52,123 bases of DNA from Roseburia sp. 1XD42-69 (GTDB lineage Bacteria > Bacillota > Clostridia > Lachnospirales > Lachnospiraceae): assembly GCF_003612565.1 (NCBI RefSeq), contig NZ_RAZG01000025.1, positions 1-52,123 on the forward strand. The letters are read 5' to 3'. This document shows positions 25,578-33,769 of this stretch, one piece after another. The number at the start of each line of letters is the position of its first letter. Position 1 is the stretch's first letter. Below the pieces are notes generated by a model. It ran no database searches, was not told the origin of the DNA, and saw only the letters and a program-made list of their open reading frames with translations. Position numbers and translations under genes: made by a program.

Positions 25578-27488
25578 CTACGCCGTAATGCTGTTTCCAG
25601 TATAGAGCTGGTAATATTTCCCTTTTTCCTCCAAAAGCTCCTCATGAGTCCCTTTCTCAATAATCCTCCCCTGCTCCAACACTACAATGCAGTCGCTGTT
25701 TTTTACTGTGGAAAGCCTGTGGGCAATGACAAAGGTAGTCCTGCCCTTCATAAGTTTATCCATACCGTCCTGCACAATTTTTTCTGTTCTTGTATCGATG
25801 GAAGATGTGGCCTCATCCAAAATCAGCACAGGAGGGTCTGCAACTGCCGCCCTGGCAATGGCTAAAAGCTGTCTCTGGCCCTGGCTTAAGTTGGCGCCGT
25901 CCCCGTGGAGAATGGTCTCATACCCCTGGGGCAATTGCCGGATAAATCTGTCTGCATTGGCCAGCTTTGCCGCTGCAATTACCTCCTCGTCTGTGGCATC
26001 CAATCTTCCGTAGCGAATATTTTCCATCACCGTATTGGTAAAAAGATGGGTATCCTGCAAAACCATCCCCAGAGAACGGCGCAGATCATCTTTTTTAATC
26101 TTGTTAATATTAATGCCGTCGTAACGGATTTTTCCGTCCTGGATATCATAAAAACGGTTAATCAGATTGGTGATGGTGGTTTTCCCCGCCCCGGTGGAGC
26201 CAACAAAGGCAATTTTCTGTCCCGGTTTGGCATAGAGCCTGATATCGTGAAGCACAATTTTTTCATCGATATACCCAAAATCCACACCGTTAAACACCAC
26301 ATCTCCCTGAAGCCTGATGTAATCGGTGGTATTGCTGTCCTTGTGGTAATGTTTCCACGCCCAAAGGCCGGTACGCTCGTTGGATTCTATAAGTTTTCCC
26401 TTTTCTTCCTTGGCATTTACCAGGGTCACATAGCCCTCATCCTTCTCCGGCTCCTCCGCAATCAAACGGTATACCCGGTCAGCTCCCGCTAAAGCCATAA
26501 TAATACTGTTAAACTGCTGGCTCACCTGATTGATCGGCATATTGAAACTTCTGTTAAAGGCCAGAAAACTTGCAAGGCCCCCGATGGTAAGGCCCGTTAA
26601 TCCGTTTAATGCCAAAATCCCCCCCACAATGGCGCAAATAACATAACTGATATTTCCAATCTGGGCGTTTACCGGCATTAAAATATTGGCAAATTTGTTT
26701 GCCTGGTAGGCGCTGTCAAAGAGCTCGTCGTTTAATTCCTTAAACTTTTTCTTGCTCTCCTCCTCGTGGCAGAACACTTTTACCACCTTCTGCCCCTCCA
26801 TCATCTCCTCAATGTAGCCGTTGACAATTCCGATATCCTTCTGCTGCTTCATAAAATAACTGCCGCTTCTCATGGCAAGGGACTTTGTGACAAAGAGCAT
26901 CAGCGCCACCATAACAAGAGTAATCACCGTAAGGGGCACGTTTAAGGCAAACATGCTGATTAATACACTTACTATGGTTATGGTGCTGGATAAAATCTGG
27001 GGAAGACTCTGGCTTATCATCTGACGCAGGGTATCAATATCATTGGTATAGGCGGACATAATGGTCCCGTGGGGATGGGTATCAAAATATTTAATCGGCA
27101 GCTTCTCCATATGATGGAACATGTCATCCCGAAGCCGTCTTAAGGTTCCCTGGCTGATATACATCATAAGCATGCTTTGGGCCAGGGCCGCCAAAACCCC
27201 GATAAAATAAAATCCCGCCACCCTTAAAATGGCAAAAAACAGATTGGAAAAATCAGGGTTATCACTGCCGATTAAAGGCAGTATATAAGAATCTATCAGG
27301 GTTTTTGTAAAAAGCGTCCCCTGTACATTGGCCAGCACACTGACAAAAATACACACTACCACCACAATACAGGCAAAAAGATATTGTTTTGCCACATAAG
27401 ACAAAAGCCATTTAAAAACTTTTCCCGGATTTTCCAGTTTTGGCCTCGGCCTGCCCATGGCTCCTTTTTTCATTCCTGGTCCCGGCAT
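25578..27488 (-). CDS. Heterodimeric ABC exporter, canonical subunit
   Basis: About 636 residues: six-helix membrane domain (about 30-330) and ATPase domain (about 390-630). Walker A is FVGSTGAGKTT, the signature LSQGQ and Walker B LILDEATSSID with the catalytic Glu present. It starts 1 base after the partner's stop, with GGGGG 8 bases before ATG. The partner has a degenerate catalytic site, so the two form an asymmetric exporter like BmrCD or TM287/288, typically a multidrug or lipid pump. An insertion of about 45 residues just before the ATPase domain (GKLIESNERTGLWAWKHYHK) is longer than in many homologues. The substrate is unknown. Confidence 0.9.
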   Translation of the reverse strand: MPGPGMKKGAMGRPRPKLENPGKVFKWLLSYVAKQYLFACIVVVVCIFVSVLANVQGTLFTKTLIDSYILPLIGSDNPDFSNLFFAILRVAGFYFIGVLAALAQSMLMMYISQGTLRRLRDDMFHHMEKLPIKYFDTHPHGTIMSAYTNDIDTLRQMISQSLPQILSSTITIVSVLISMFALNVPLTVITLVMVALMLFVTKSLAMRSGSYFMKQQKDIGIVNGYIEEMMEGQKVVKVFCHEEESKKKFKELNDELFDSAYQANKFANILMPVNAQIGNISYVICAIVGGILALNGLTGLTIGGLASFLAFNRSFNMPINQVSQQFNSIIMALAGADRVYRLIAEEPEKDEGYVTLVNAKEEKGKLIESNERTGLWAWKHYHKDSNTTDYIRLQGDVVFNGVDFGYIDEKIVLHDIRLYAKPGQKIAFVGSTGAGKTTITNLINRFYDIQDGKIRYDGININKIKKDDLRRSLGMVLQDTHLFTNTVMENIRYGRLDATDEEVIAAAKLANADRFIRQLPQGYETILHGDGANLSQGQRQLLAIARAAVADPPVLILDEATSSIDTRTEKIVQDGMDKLMKGRTTFVIAHRLSTVKNSDCIVVLEQGRIIEKGTHEELLEEKGKYYQLYTGNSITA

Positions 27489-27489
27489 G

Positions 27490-29238
27490 TTACATTCCCC
27501 CTTTCTCGTCAAAGTCACCGCTGCCGCCCATCTGGGACTCAAATACCTCCCGGTAAATATCATCCCCGCTAAGAAGTTCTTCATGGGTGCCAAAGCCGTG
27601 AATCATTCCGTTATCCATCACTATAATTCTGTCTGCGTTCTGGACACTGGAAATCCTCTGGGCAATAATCAGTTTCGTAGTCCCAGGAATCTCCTGTGCA
27701 AAAGCTTTCCTAATTTTTGCATCCGTTGCAGTGTCCACCGCACTGGTGCTGTCGTCTAAAATCAGCACCTTGGGCTTTTTCAAAAGTGCCCTTGCAATAC
27801 AGAGCCGCTGCTTCTGCCCGCCGGAGACATTAGAGCCCCCCTGCTCAATATATGTGTTATATTTTTCCGGCATCTTCTCAATAAACTCGTCGGCACAGGC
27901 CAGACGGCAGGCCCGGATACACTCCTCCTCGCTGGCATTTTCATCCCCCCAGCGGAGATTTTCCAGTATGGTGCCGGAAAACAGCACATTTTTCTGAAGC
28001 ACCACCGCAACTTCATTTCTAAGGGTCTCCAAATCGTAAGTCCGAACGTCTTTGCCCCCCACTTTTACGGTTCCCTCCGTGGTATCGTAAAGACGGCTGA
28101 TCAGGTTCACAAGGCTTGTCTTGGAGCTTCCTGTTCCCCCAATAATGCCGATGGTCTCCCCGGAATCAATATGGATATTGATATGTTTCAGCACCGGGTC
28201 TCCCTCATTTTTATGGTAGTCAAAACTCACATTCTCAAAATCAATACTGCCGGACTCCACTTTATCATCCGGGCTTTTTGGATTGACCAAATCCGGCTCC
28301 TCCTCAAGGACTTCTGTGATACGCTGGGCGCTTGCCATACTGAGAGTAATCATGACAAACACCATGGAGAGCATCATCAGGCTCATCAGAATATTCATGC
28401 AGTAGGTCAAAAGGCTCATCAGCTCCCCTGTGGTAAGGCTCTCCGCCACAATCATATGGGCCCCCAGCCAGCTGATGCCAAGAATACAGCCATAGACGGT
28501 AAACTGCATCAAAGGCATGGTGAGGATTACCACAGACTCCGCTTTAATAAACATTTTATACAGATTATGGTTTGCCCCGTGGAAACGCTTAATCTCATAA
28601 TCCTCCCTCACAAAGGCTTTGGCTACCCGAATTCCCGTAATATTCTCCTGGACGCTGGCGTTTAAGTCGTCATACTTGCGGAATACCTGGTCAAAGTACT
28701 TCATGCCCCTTTTGCAGATGAGAAACAGCACCAGCGCCAAAAATATCACAGCTAAAAGATAAATGCTGGCAATTTTTACGTTGATAAAAAATGCCATGGC
28801 AAGGGCACAGATCATGCTGGAAGGGGCCCTTGTGCACATGCGCAGTATCATCTGGTAGGCGTTTTGCAGATTTGTCACATCTGTTGTCATTCTGGTGACA
28901 AGCCCCGCCGTACTGTACTTGTCAATGTTGGAAAAGGAAAATCTCTGAATATTTTCATACATGGCTTCCCTTAAGTTTCTGGCAAATCCGGCGGAAGCCC
29001 TGGCTCCATATTTTCCTCCCATAATCCCTGCAAACAGTCCTATGGCAGCCACAACCACCATAATTCCACCCACTTTATAAATATGGGAAATATCACCTGC
29101 CTGCACCCCTGCGTCCACAATGGACGCCATCAAAAGTGGGATCAATGTCTCCATGAAAACCTCCAAAAGCATATAAACCGGGGTCTTAATGGAATCGCTT
29201 TTAAATTCTTTAATCTGTGCTCCAAGTGTCTTTAGCAT
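27490..29238 (-). CDS. Heterodimeric ABC exporter, degenerate-site subunit
   Basis: About 582 residues: six-helix membrane domain and ATPase domain. Walker A is GGTGSSKTS (Ser replaces the usual Gly before Lys), the signature SGGQ and Walker B LILDDSTSAVD, where the catalytic Glu is Asp. These changes mark the non-hydrolysing site of heterodimeric exporters. The start at 29238 is chosen because GGAG lies 9 bases upstream; the ATG at 29253 directly follows a T-run and has no site. A terminator-like hairpin and promoter lie directly upstream. Confidence 0.9.
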   Translation of the reverse strand: MLKTLGAQIKEFKSDSIKTPVYMLLEVFMETLIPLLMASIVDAGVQAGDISHIYKVGGIMVVVAAIGLFAGIMGGKYGARASAGFARNLREAMYENIQRFSFSNIDKYSTAGLVTRMTTDVTNLQNAYQMILRMCTRAPSSMICALAMAFFINVKIASIYLLAVIFLALVLFLICKRGMKYFDQVFRKYDDLNASVQENITGIRVAKAFVREDYEIKRFHGANHNLYKMFIKAESVVILTMPLMQFTVYGCILGISWLGAHMIVAESLTTGELMSLLTYCMNILMSLMMLSMVFVMITLSMASAQRITEVLEEEPDLVNPKSPDDKVESGSIDFENVSFDYHKNEGDPVLKHINIHIDSGETIGIIGGTGSSKTSLVNLISRLYDTTEGTVKVGGKDVRTYDLETLRNEVAVVLQKNVLFSGTILENLRWGDENASEEECIRACRLACADEFIEKMPEKYNTYIEQGGSNVSGGQKQRLCIARALLKKPKVLILDDSTSAVDTATDAKIRKAFAQEIPGTTKLIIAQRISSVQNADRIIVMDNGMIHGFGTHEELLSGDDIYREVFESQMGGSGDFDEKGGM

Positions 29239-29253
29239 CCTTATCATCTCCAT

Positions 29254-29303
29254 AAAAAAATTAGCTGCCAGATGAAAAGTGTCAATTTTTACCTGGCAAC
29301 TAA
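29254..29303 (-). terminator. Terminator/attenuator abutting the ABC exporter start
   Basis: On the minus strand TTAGTTGCCAG (29303-29293) pairs with CTGGCAGCTAA (29271-29261), 11 bp with one G-U, then seven T (29260-29254) directly before the first in-frame ATG. It is a textbook intrinsic terminator. There is no room for a promoter after it, so exporter transcripts must start within or above it. Confidence 0.85.
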
Positions 29304-29304
29304 C

Positions 29305-29333
29305 ATTGTACTCGAATAAATTTTTTATATCAA
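29305..29333 (-). promoter_or_regulatory. Sigma-A promoter of the ABC exporter
   Basis: Minus strand TTGATA (29328-29333), 17-base spacer, TACAAT (29305-29310). The predicted start (about 29297-29300) falls inside the 5' arm of the terminator stem, so transcripts from here would carry only a shortened stem. Confidence 0.7.
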
Positions 29334-29376
29334 GCAGAAATATTTTATTTAATAGATTTTTTAGATTTTCTTTATC

Positions 29377-29802
29377 CTATCTCACGGCGGAGGCAATTAT
29401 TTCCGCCTTTCCCTCCAGCTTCACGGCGCCGAATTCCGCCGGGAGAATCAGGTGGTCTCCCTTTTTAACTTTTGTGCCGTTTAACACTGCCTCCCCTTCT
29501 GTCACACTGATATTGAGGAAAGGATGGCTCTGCTCAAATGTCATCTCCCCCTCCAAATCCAGCTTGTAATCTTCCCCCAATGTAATATCCGCATACTTTA
29601 AATCTCCAGATGCAGCAGATGTATCATCGCTTCCCTCGTCTGAGGCGTCATCACTTGCCCCGCTCTCCGTGCCTGCTGCCGCGCTCTGTTTGTCTGCGCT
29701 GCTTGTGCTGCTGTCTTTTGTGTCATCTCCGCCTCCGCAGCCTGTTGCTGCAAAGGCCATTACAGATACCATCATAAGTGCTGCTGCTCTTCTCAGTTTC
29801 AT
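29377..29802 (-). CDS. Lipoprotein with phosphomannose-isomerase-like C-terminal domain
   Basis: A 141-residue secreted lipoprotein. Signal peptide with lipobox ending ATGC (Cys near residue 22), then GGG and a Ser/Asp/Ala-rich linker (about 24-66) typical of a flexible surface tether. Residues about 68-141 (GEMTFEQSHPFLNISVTEGE, then LNGTKVKKGDHLILPAEFG) strongly resemble the C-terminal beta domain of class I mannose-6-phosphate isomerases (ManA) but lack the catalytic cupin. It is therefore unlikely to be an isomerase; a binding role outside the cell is inferred. It lies divergent from a phosphohexomutase and upstream of the ABC exporter, separated from it by a terminator. GGAGG precedes ATG. 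Confidence 0.75.
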   Translation of the reverse strand: MKLRRAAALMMVSVMAFAATGCGGGDDTKDSSTSSADKQSAAAGTESGASDDASDEGSDDTSAASGDLKYADITLGEDYKLDLEGEMTFEQSHPFLNISVTEGEAVLNGTKVKKGDHLILPAEFGAVKLEGKAEIIASAVR

Positions 29803-29838
29803 ACTTTTTTCCTCCTGAATAAATTATTTGCTGTTTCT

Positions 29839-29861
29839 GTTAAATGCTCGTTTCATTTAAC
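29839..29861. promoter_or_regulatory. Inverted repeat, candidate operator
   Basis: A perfect 8-bp inverted repeat, GTTAAATG / CATTTAAC, with a 7-base spacer. It sits between the predicted lipoprotein promoter and its gene, about where a repressor would block elongation or initiation. Confidence 0.45.
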
Positions 29862-29869
29862 TTAATTTA

Positions 29870-29900
29870 ATTATAACTATTAACCTCAAATTTGTATCAA
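29870..29900 (-). promoter_or_regulatory. Candidate promoter of the lipoprotein gene
   Basis: Minus strand TTGATA (29895-29900) and a perfect TATAAT (29870-29875), with a 19-base spacer that is longer than optimal. The rest of the 289-base divergent spacer (29803-30091) is very AT-rich; a promoter for the phosphohexomutase must lie there, but I could not choose one with confidence. Confidence 0.45.
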
Positions 29901-30091
29901 TCTTTCTTGCTATAAATCATATATTCTTGATGTGTTTCGTCTTTTTGTATATTTTTTACAATTATATAAGTGCAAATTGTGCATTTTATATATGGTACTT
30001 TTCGTTTTTTTCCTTTAGAATGGAAATAGAATAACTATTTAAGTTGTATTTAGCTTAATCTGAAATATTTAAAGAAAAGGAGAACAAACCT

Positions 30092-31824
30092 ATGGGATAT
30101 TTGGAAAACTACGAAAAATGGTGCAGCGATACTTACTTTGACGAGAAGACAAGGGAAGAATTAAAGGCATTAAAAGGAAATGATGCGGAAATTGAGGACA
30201 GGTTTTACCGCCAGCTTGAATTTGGAACCGGAGGATTACGTGGGGTTATCGGAGCCGGAACCAACCGCATGAATATCTACACGGTACGTCAGGCCACCCA
30301 GGGACTTGCAAACTACATCCTCTCCCAAAACGGGCAGGAGAAAGGCGTGGCAATCGCCTTTGACTCCAGAATTATGTCCCCGGAATTTGCAAAAGAAGCA
30401 GCCCTGTGTCTAAACGCCAACGGAATCAAAGCTTACTTATTTGAGAGCCTGCGCCCCACACCGGAGCTTTCCTTTGCTGTACGGCAGCTTGGATGCATTG
30501 CGGGCATCGTAATCACCGCAAGCCACAACCCCAGGGAATACAACGGTTACAAAGTTTACTGGGAGGACGGCGCCCAGATTACGCCCCCCCATGACAAAAA
30601 CATTTTAGCGGAAGTGGCAAAAGTTACGGAATTTTCCATGGTAAAGACTATGGAGGAAAAAGAGGCCAGGGAGAAAGGTTTCCTTGCCGCTATCGGCCCT
30701 GAAATTGACGACTTGTATATGGAAGAATTAAAGAAACAGTCCATCCATCCGGAAGTGATAAGGGATATGGCAAAGGACATAAAAATTGTCTACACCCCCT
30801 CCACGGCACAGGCAATCTTCCGGTGCGCCGGGTGTTAAAGGAGCTGGGATTTGAAAATGTCTATGTGGTTCCCGAACAGGAAAAACCCGACGGCAATTTC
30901 CCCACGGTGGCATACCCCAATCCCGAATCCCCAAAAGCCTTTGAGCTGGCACTGAAACTGGCAAAAGAAAAAGATGCGGATATCGTTCTTGCCACTGACC
31001 CGGATGCAGACCGCCTGGGGGTTTACTGCAAGGATACAAAATCCGGGGAATATGTCACCTTTACGGGAAATATGTCCGGTATGCTCATTGCCGAATACAT
31101 TTTAAGGGAGAGAACCTCCACAAATACCATGCCGGAAAATCCCGCTTTGGTTGAGACTATTGTCACAACGGACATGGCAAAAGCCATTGCAAAAGCCTAC
31201 GGCGTGACCCTGATTGAAGTCCTCACCGGATTTAAGTATATCGGGGAGCAGATTAAGTGGTTTGAGGAAACAGGAAACCACAACTATGTTTTTGGTTTGG
31301 AGGAGAGCTACGGATGCCTGGCAGGAACCTACGCCAGGGACAAAGACGCCTGCGTGGCGGTTATGATGCTCTGCGAGGTGGCATCCTGGTACAAAGCAAA
31401 AAATATGACCCTGTGGGATGCTATGCTTCAAATGTATGAAAAATACGGATACTACAAAGAGGGCTTAGAGACCATGACCTTAAAGGGCAAAGACGGGGCA
31501 AAACAGATTAACAACATGATGACGAAAATGCGGGAAAATCCCCCGAAAGAGCTGGCAGGGCTTAAGGTTCTTGCGGTGAGGGATTACAAAGAAGACACAC
31601 GGAAAGATTTATCCACAGGAGAAATGACAAAAACCGGGCTTCCCAGCTCCAATGTGCTTTACTACGAACTTTCCAACAATTCCTGGTGCTGTGTGCGCCC
31701 CTCAGGGACGGAACCAAAGATCAAATTCTACTTTGGGGTAGTGGGAGAAAATTTACAGGACGGCGAAGCCAAGTTAAACGCCTTAAACCGCGCTATGCTG
31801 GAGTATGCAGAAGGAGGAAAGTAA
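30092..31824 (+). pseudogene. pgcA: Alpha-phosphohexomutase (phosphoglucomutase/phosphomannomutase), frameshifted
   Basis: All motifs of a 577-residue phosphoglucomutase are present, but in two frames: TASHNP with the phosphoserine (about residue 144), metal loop DPDADR, sugar loop GLEESYG and phosphate loop RPSGTEPK. The shift is in the C-run 30795-30799: one more C reads TPLHGTGNLPVRRVLKELG, the conserved family sequence, whereas the present sequence ends at a stop near 30838. The flanking sequence is otherwise intact, so this is either a recent single-base deletion or a sequencing error. The role would be glucose-1-phosphate/glucose-6-phosphate interconversion, feeding the phosphorolysis product of gtfA into glycolysis. 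AAGGAG precedes ATG. Confidence 0.85.
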
Positions 31825-32761
31825 ATGAATTTTACCCAGGTATTTAAGGCATCTGCCTCCGGTAAAATGGTGGCAAACTATACCATAGATCCTGAAATAC
31901 TGCTTCCAAACAAATATGAATCAAGGGATACAAAAGAAAACGCCCTCCTCTCCCTGTTAGGGGGGGAGCGTGCAAAGCGAACAGCTCTTTTCCGTTTCTT
32001 TTACCCCCATGGCAGGGACATATCTGCTTTTGTACACCACAGAAGGTGCCGGCATCTTAAAAACCCCGGAAATACCTGGAGGAATTGCCCTCTCCCAAAA
32101 CAGTGTTCTATTGTGGGACTGTCAAAAACCCTTTGCCCTCACCACATCCATGGTACCCTGGAACTTTTTTCTCTTTTTCCTGAAAGGGGAACAAATGGAA
32201 ATCTATGTGGAAATCGGCAAAAGCAAACGGGAATACAGCCATGACTTATCCCAGTATTCCCCCCTTCACCAGCATTTCCGCTCCCTTTTGGGGATACCTG
32301 AGCGCTACTCTTTTTCCGATGCCCTTAAGATGAACCAGCTTCTCACCAATATTTTAACAGATATATCCCTCCCACTTGTGCCAAAAGAGAATACAAGAGA
32401 TGCAAATATCCCCTCCTATCTCTACGAGCTTAAGGACCGCCTGGACCATCATTTTGCGGAGAGCTTTTCCTTAGCCCAGTACGAAGAACAGTTTTCCATT
32501 AACAAGTACCGCATCTGCCGGGATTTTTCCCGCTATTTCCACTCTTCCCCCCTGGCCTACTTAACCCAGGTGCGGCTGAATAAGGCAAAAGAAATGCTGC
32601 TTACCACAGATTTAAATATCTATGAAATAAGCAGCTATGTAGGATATGAGAACGTAAACCACTTTATCTCCCTGTTTCGGAAATATAACGGAACTACCCC
32701 CAACGCCTTTAAACAAAAGGCACTGGGAAACCAATCTGTCCCACACTCTCCTGAGGAATAA
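31825..32761 (+). pseudogene. AraC-family regulator, frameshifted
   Basis: ATG at 31825 directly follows the mutase stop (TAAATG) with GGAGGAAAG upstream. The frame breaks in the G-run 31960-31966: with six G instead of seven, the N-terminus (MNFTQVFKASASGKMVANYT) joins the downstream frame to give 311 residues. The C-terminus is a typical AraC double helix-turn-helix (SLAQYEEQFSINKYRICRDF; LNIYEISSYVGYENVNHFI) ending FRKYNGTTPNAFKQ. Without correction, only a fragment from a GTG at 31970 (263 residues, lacking about 48) could be made. Its 3' end overlaps the convergent lacI gene. It may regulate the adjacent alpha-galactosidase or mutase genes. Confidence 0.8.
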
Positions 32762-33752
32762 ACTTTCCGGCTATGACACACATGCCGGAATAGTATTCCG
32801 GGTTCTCAATTTTCCGTGTGAGAATATGAACCGCCCGCCTTGCCATCCTTTTCACATTAATCTCATAGGTGGTAATCCCAATCTCCGGCATCTGCATATC
32901 CCGGAAATGGTCAAATCCAGCCACAGAGACATCCTCCGGCACCTTGTATCCTGCCTCCCGCAATTTGCGCACCATAAGGTTTGCGCTAAGATCACAGTTG
33001 CAGAAAAAAGCCGTGGGCATATTCTCTTTGGGAAGGGTGAAATACTCCTCATAGTCCACCTTTCCCGTTTTCCTTTCCCGATCCTCCAAAACCCATTCCG
33101 GGTTCAGCTCTATCCCATGTTCCATTAAGGATTTTAAATACCCGAAATACCGGTCGTCAATGCTTGCGGTGGCAAGCCTTGTCCCCACAAATCCAATCTT
33201 TCTATGTCCCATCTCAAAGAGGTAATTGGTCACGGTGTAAGCTCCCACCATATTGTTGGAAACCACAGAGTCCATCTCCCCTTCTACGTCAAAACTGTCC
33301 AGGCTCACCAAAGGCTTTTTTGAGACTGTTTTCAGATAATTCACATATTTCCGATCAAAAGAACCCATAATTACCAAACCGTCCGCCTTATTTTCAGAGA
33401 GAACCTTGGGCATGGCGCACTCTTCCTCATCCTTATAACCGATAACCTCTAACAAGGTAAAACAGCTTTTTCGCACTGCATTCCTGGAAACTTCCTGGTA
33501 CAAAGACCAGTAAAAAGACTGGTTATCCGCCAAAAAGCGTTCCGCCACAATAATCCCCAGAGTGTAGCTTTTTTGCATCTTTTCGCTCTTCTCCTGGACG
33601 GTACGGACATACCCCAGCTCATCCGCTACCTTTTTTATTTTTTCCCTCATCTCATCGCTAACGCCTTTTTGCCCTGACAGTGCCTTGGAGACCGTCACCA
33701 CACTGACCCCAAGGCGTCCTGCTATGTCAGCCATTTTAATCGTTTTTGCCAT
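32709..33752 (-). CDS. LacI-family transcriptional regulator
   Basis: A 347-residue LacI/GalR repressor. Its N-terminal helix-turn-helix is IKMADIAGRLGVSVVTVSKA (about 4-23) with the hinge region following. The periplasmic-binding-like effector domain begins near residue 65 (YTLGIIVAERF) and shows PTAFFCNCDLSANLMVRKL and VSVAGFDHF. The start at 33752 has AAGGAG 5 bases upstream. It lies 17 bases after the GH36 gene in the same direction, so it is probably its regulator and part of the same unit. Its 3' end overlaps the convergent AraC gene by 53 bases. Likely effector: a galactoside, by context. Confidence 0.9.
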   Translation of the reverse strand: MAKTIKMADIAGRLGVSVVTVSKALSGQKGVSDEMREKIKKVADELGYVRTVQEKSEKMQKSYTLGIIVAERFLADNQSFYWSLYQEVSRNAVRKSCFTLLEVIGYKDEEECAMPKVLSENKADGLVIMGSFDRKYVNYLKTVSKKPLVSLDSFDVEGEMDSVVSNNMVGAYTVTNYLFEMGHRKIGFVGTRLATASIDDRYFGYLKSLMEHGIELNPEWVLEDRERKTGKVDYEEYFTLPKENMPTAFFCNCDLSANLMVRKLREAGYKVPEDVSVAGFDHFRDMQMPEIGITTYEINVKRMARRAVHILTRKIENPEYYSGMCVIAGKFIPQESVGQIGFPVPFV

Positions 33753-33769
33753 ATACACTCCTTTTGTTC

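Noticed and set aside
31825-32244. Independent 139-residue protein at the AraC start
   Set aside because: Only its first 46 or so residues look real; after the G-run it is the wrong frame of the AraC gene.
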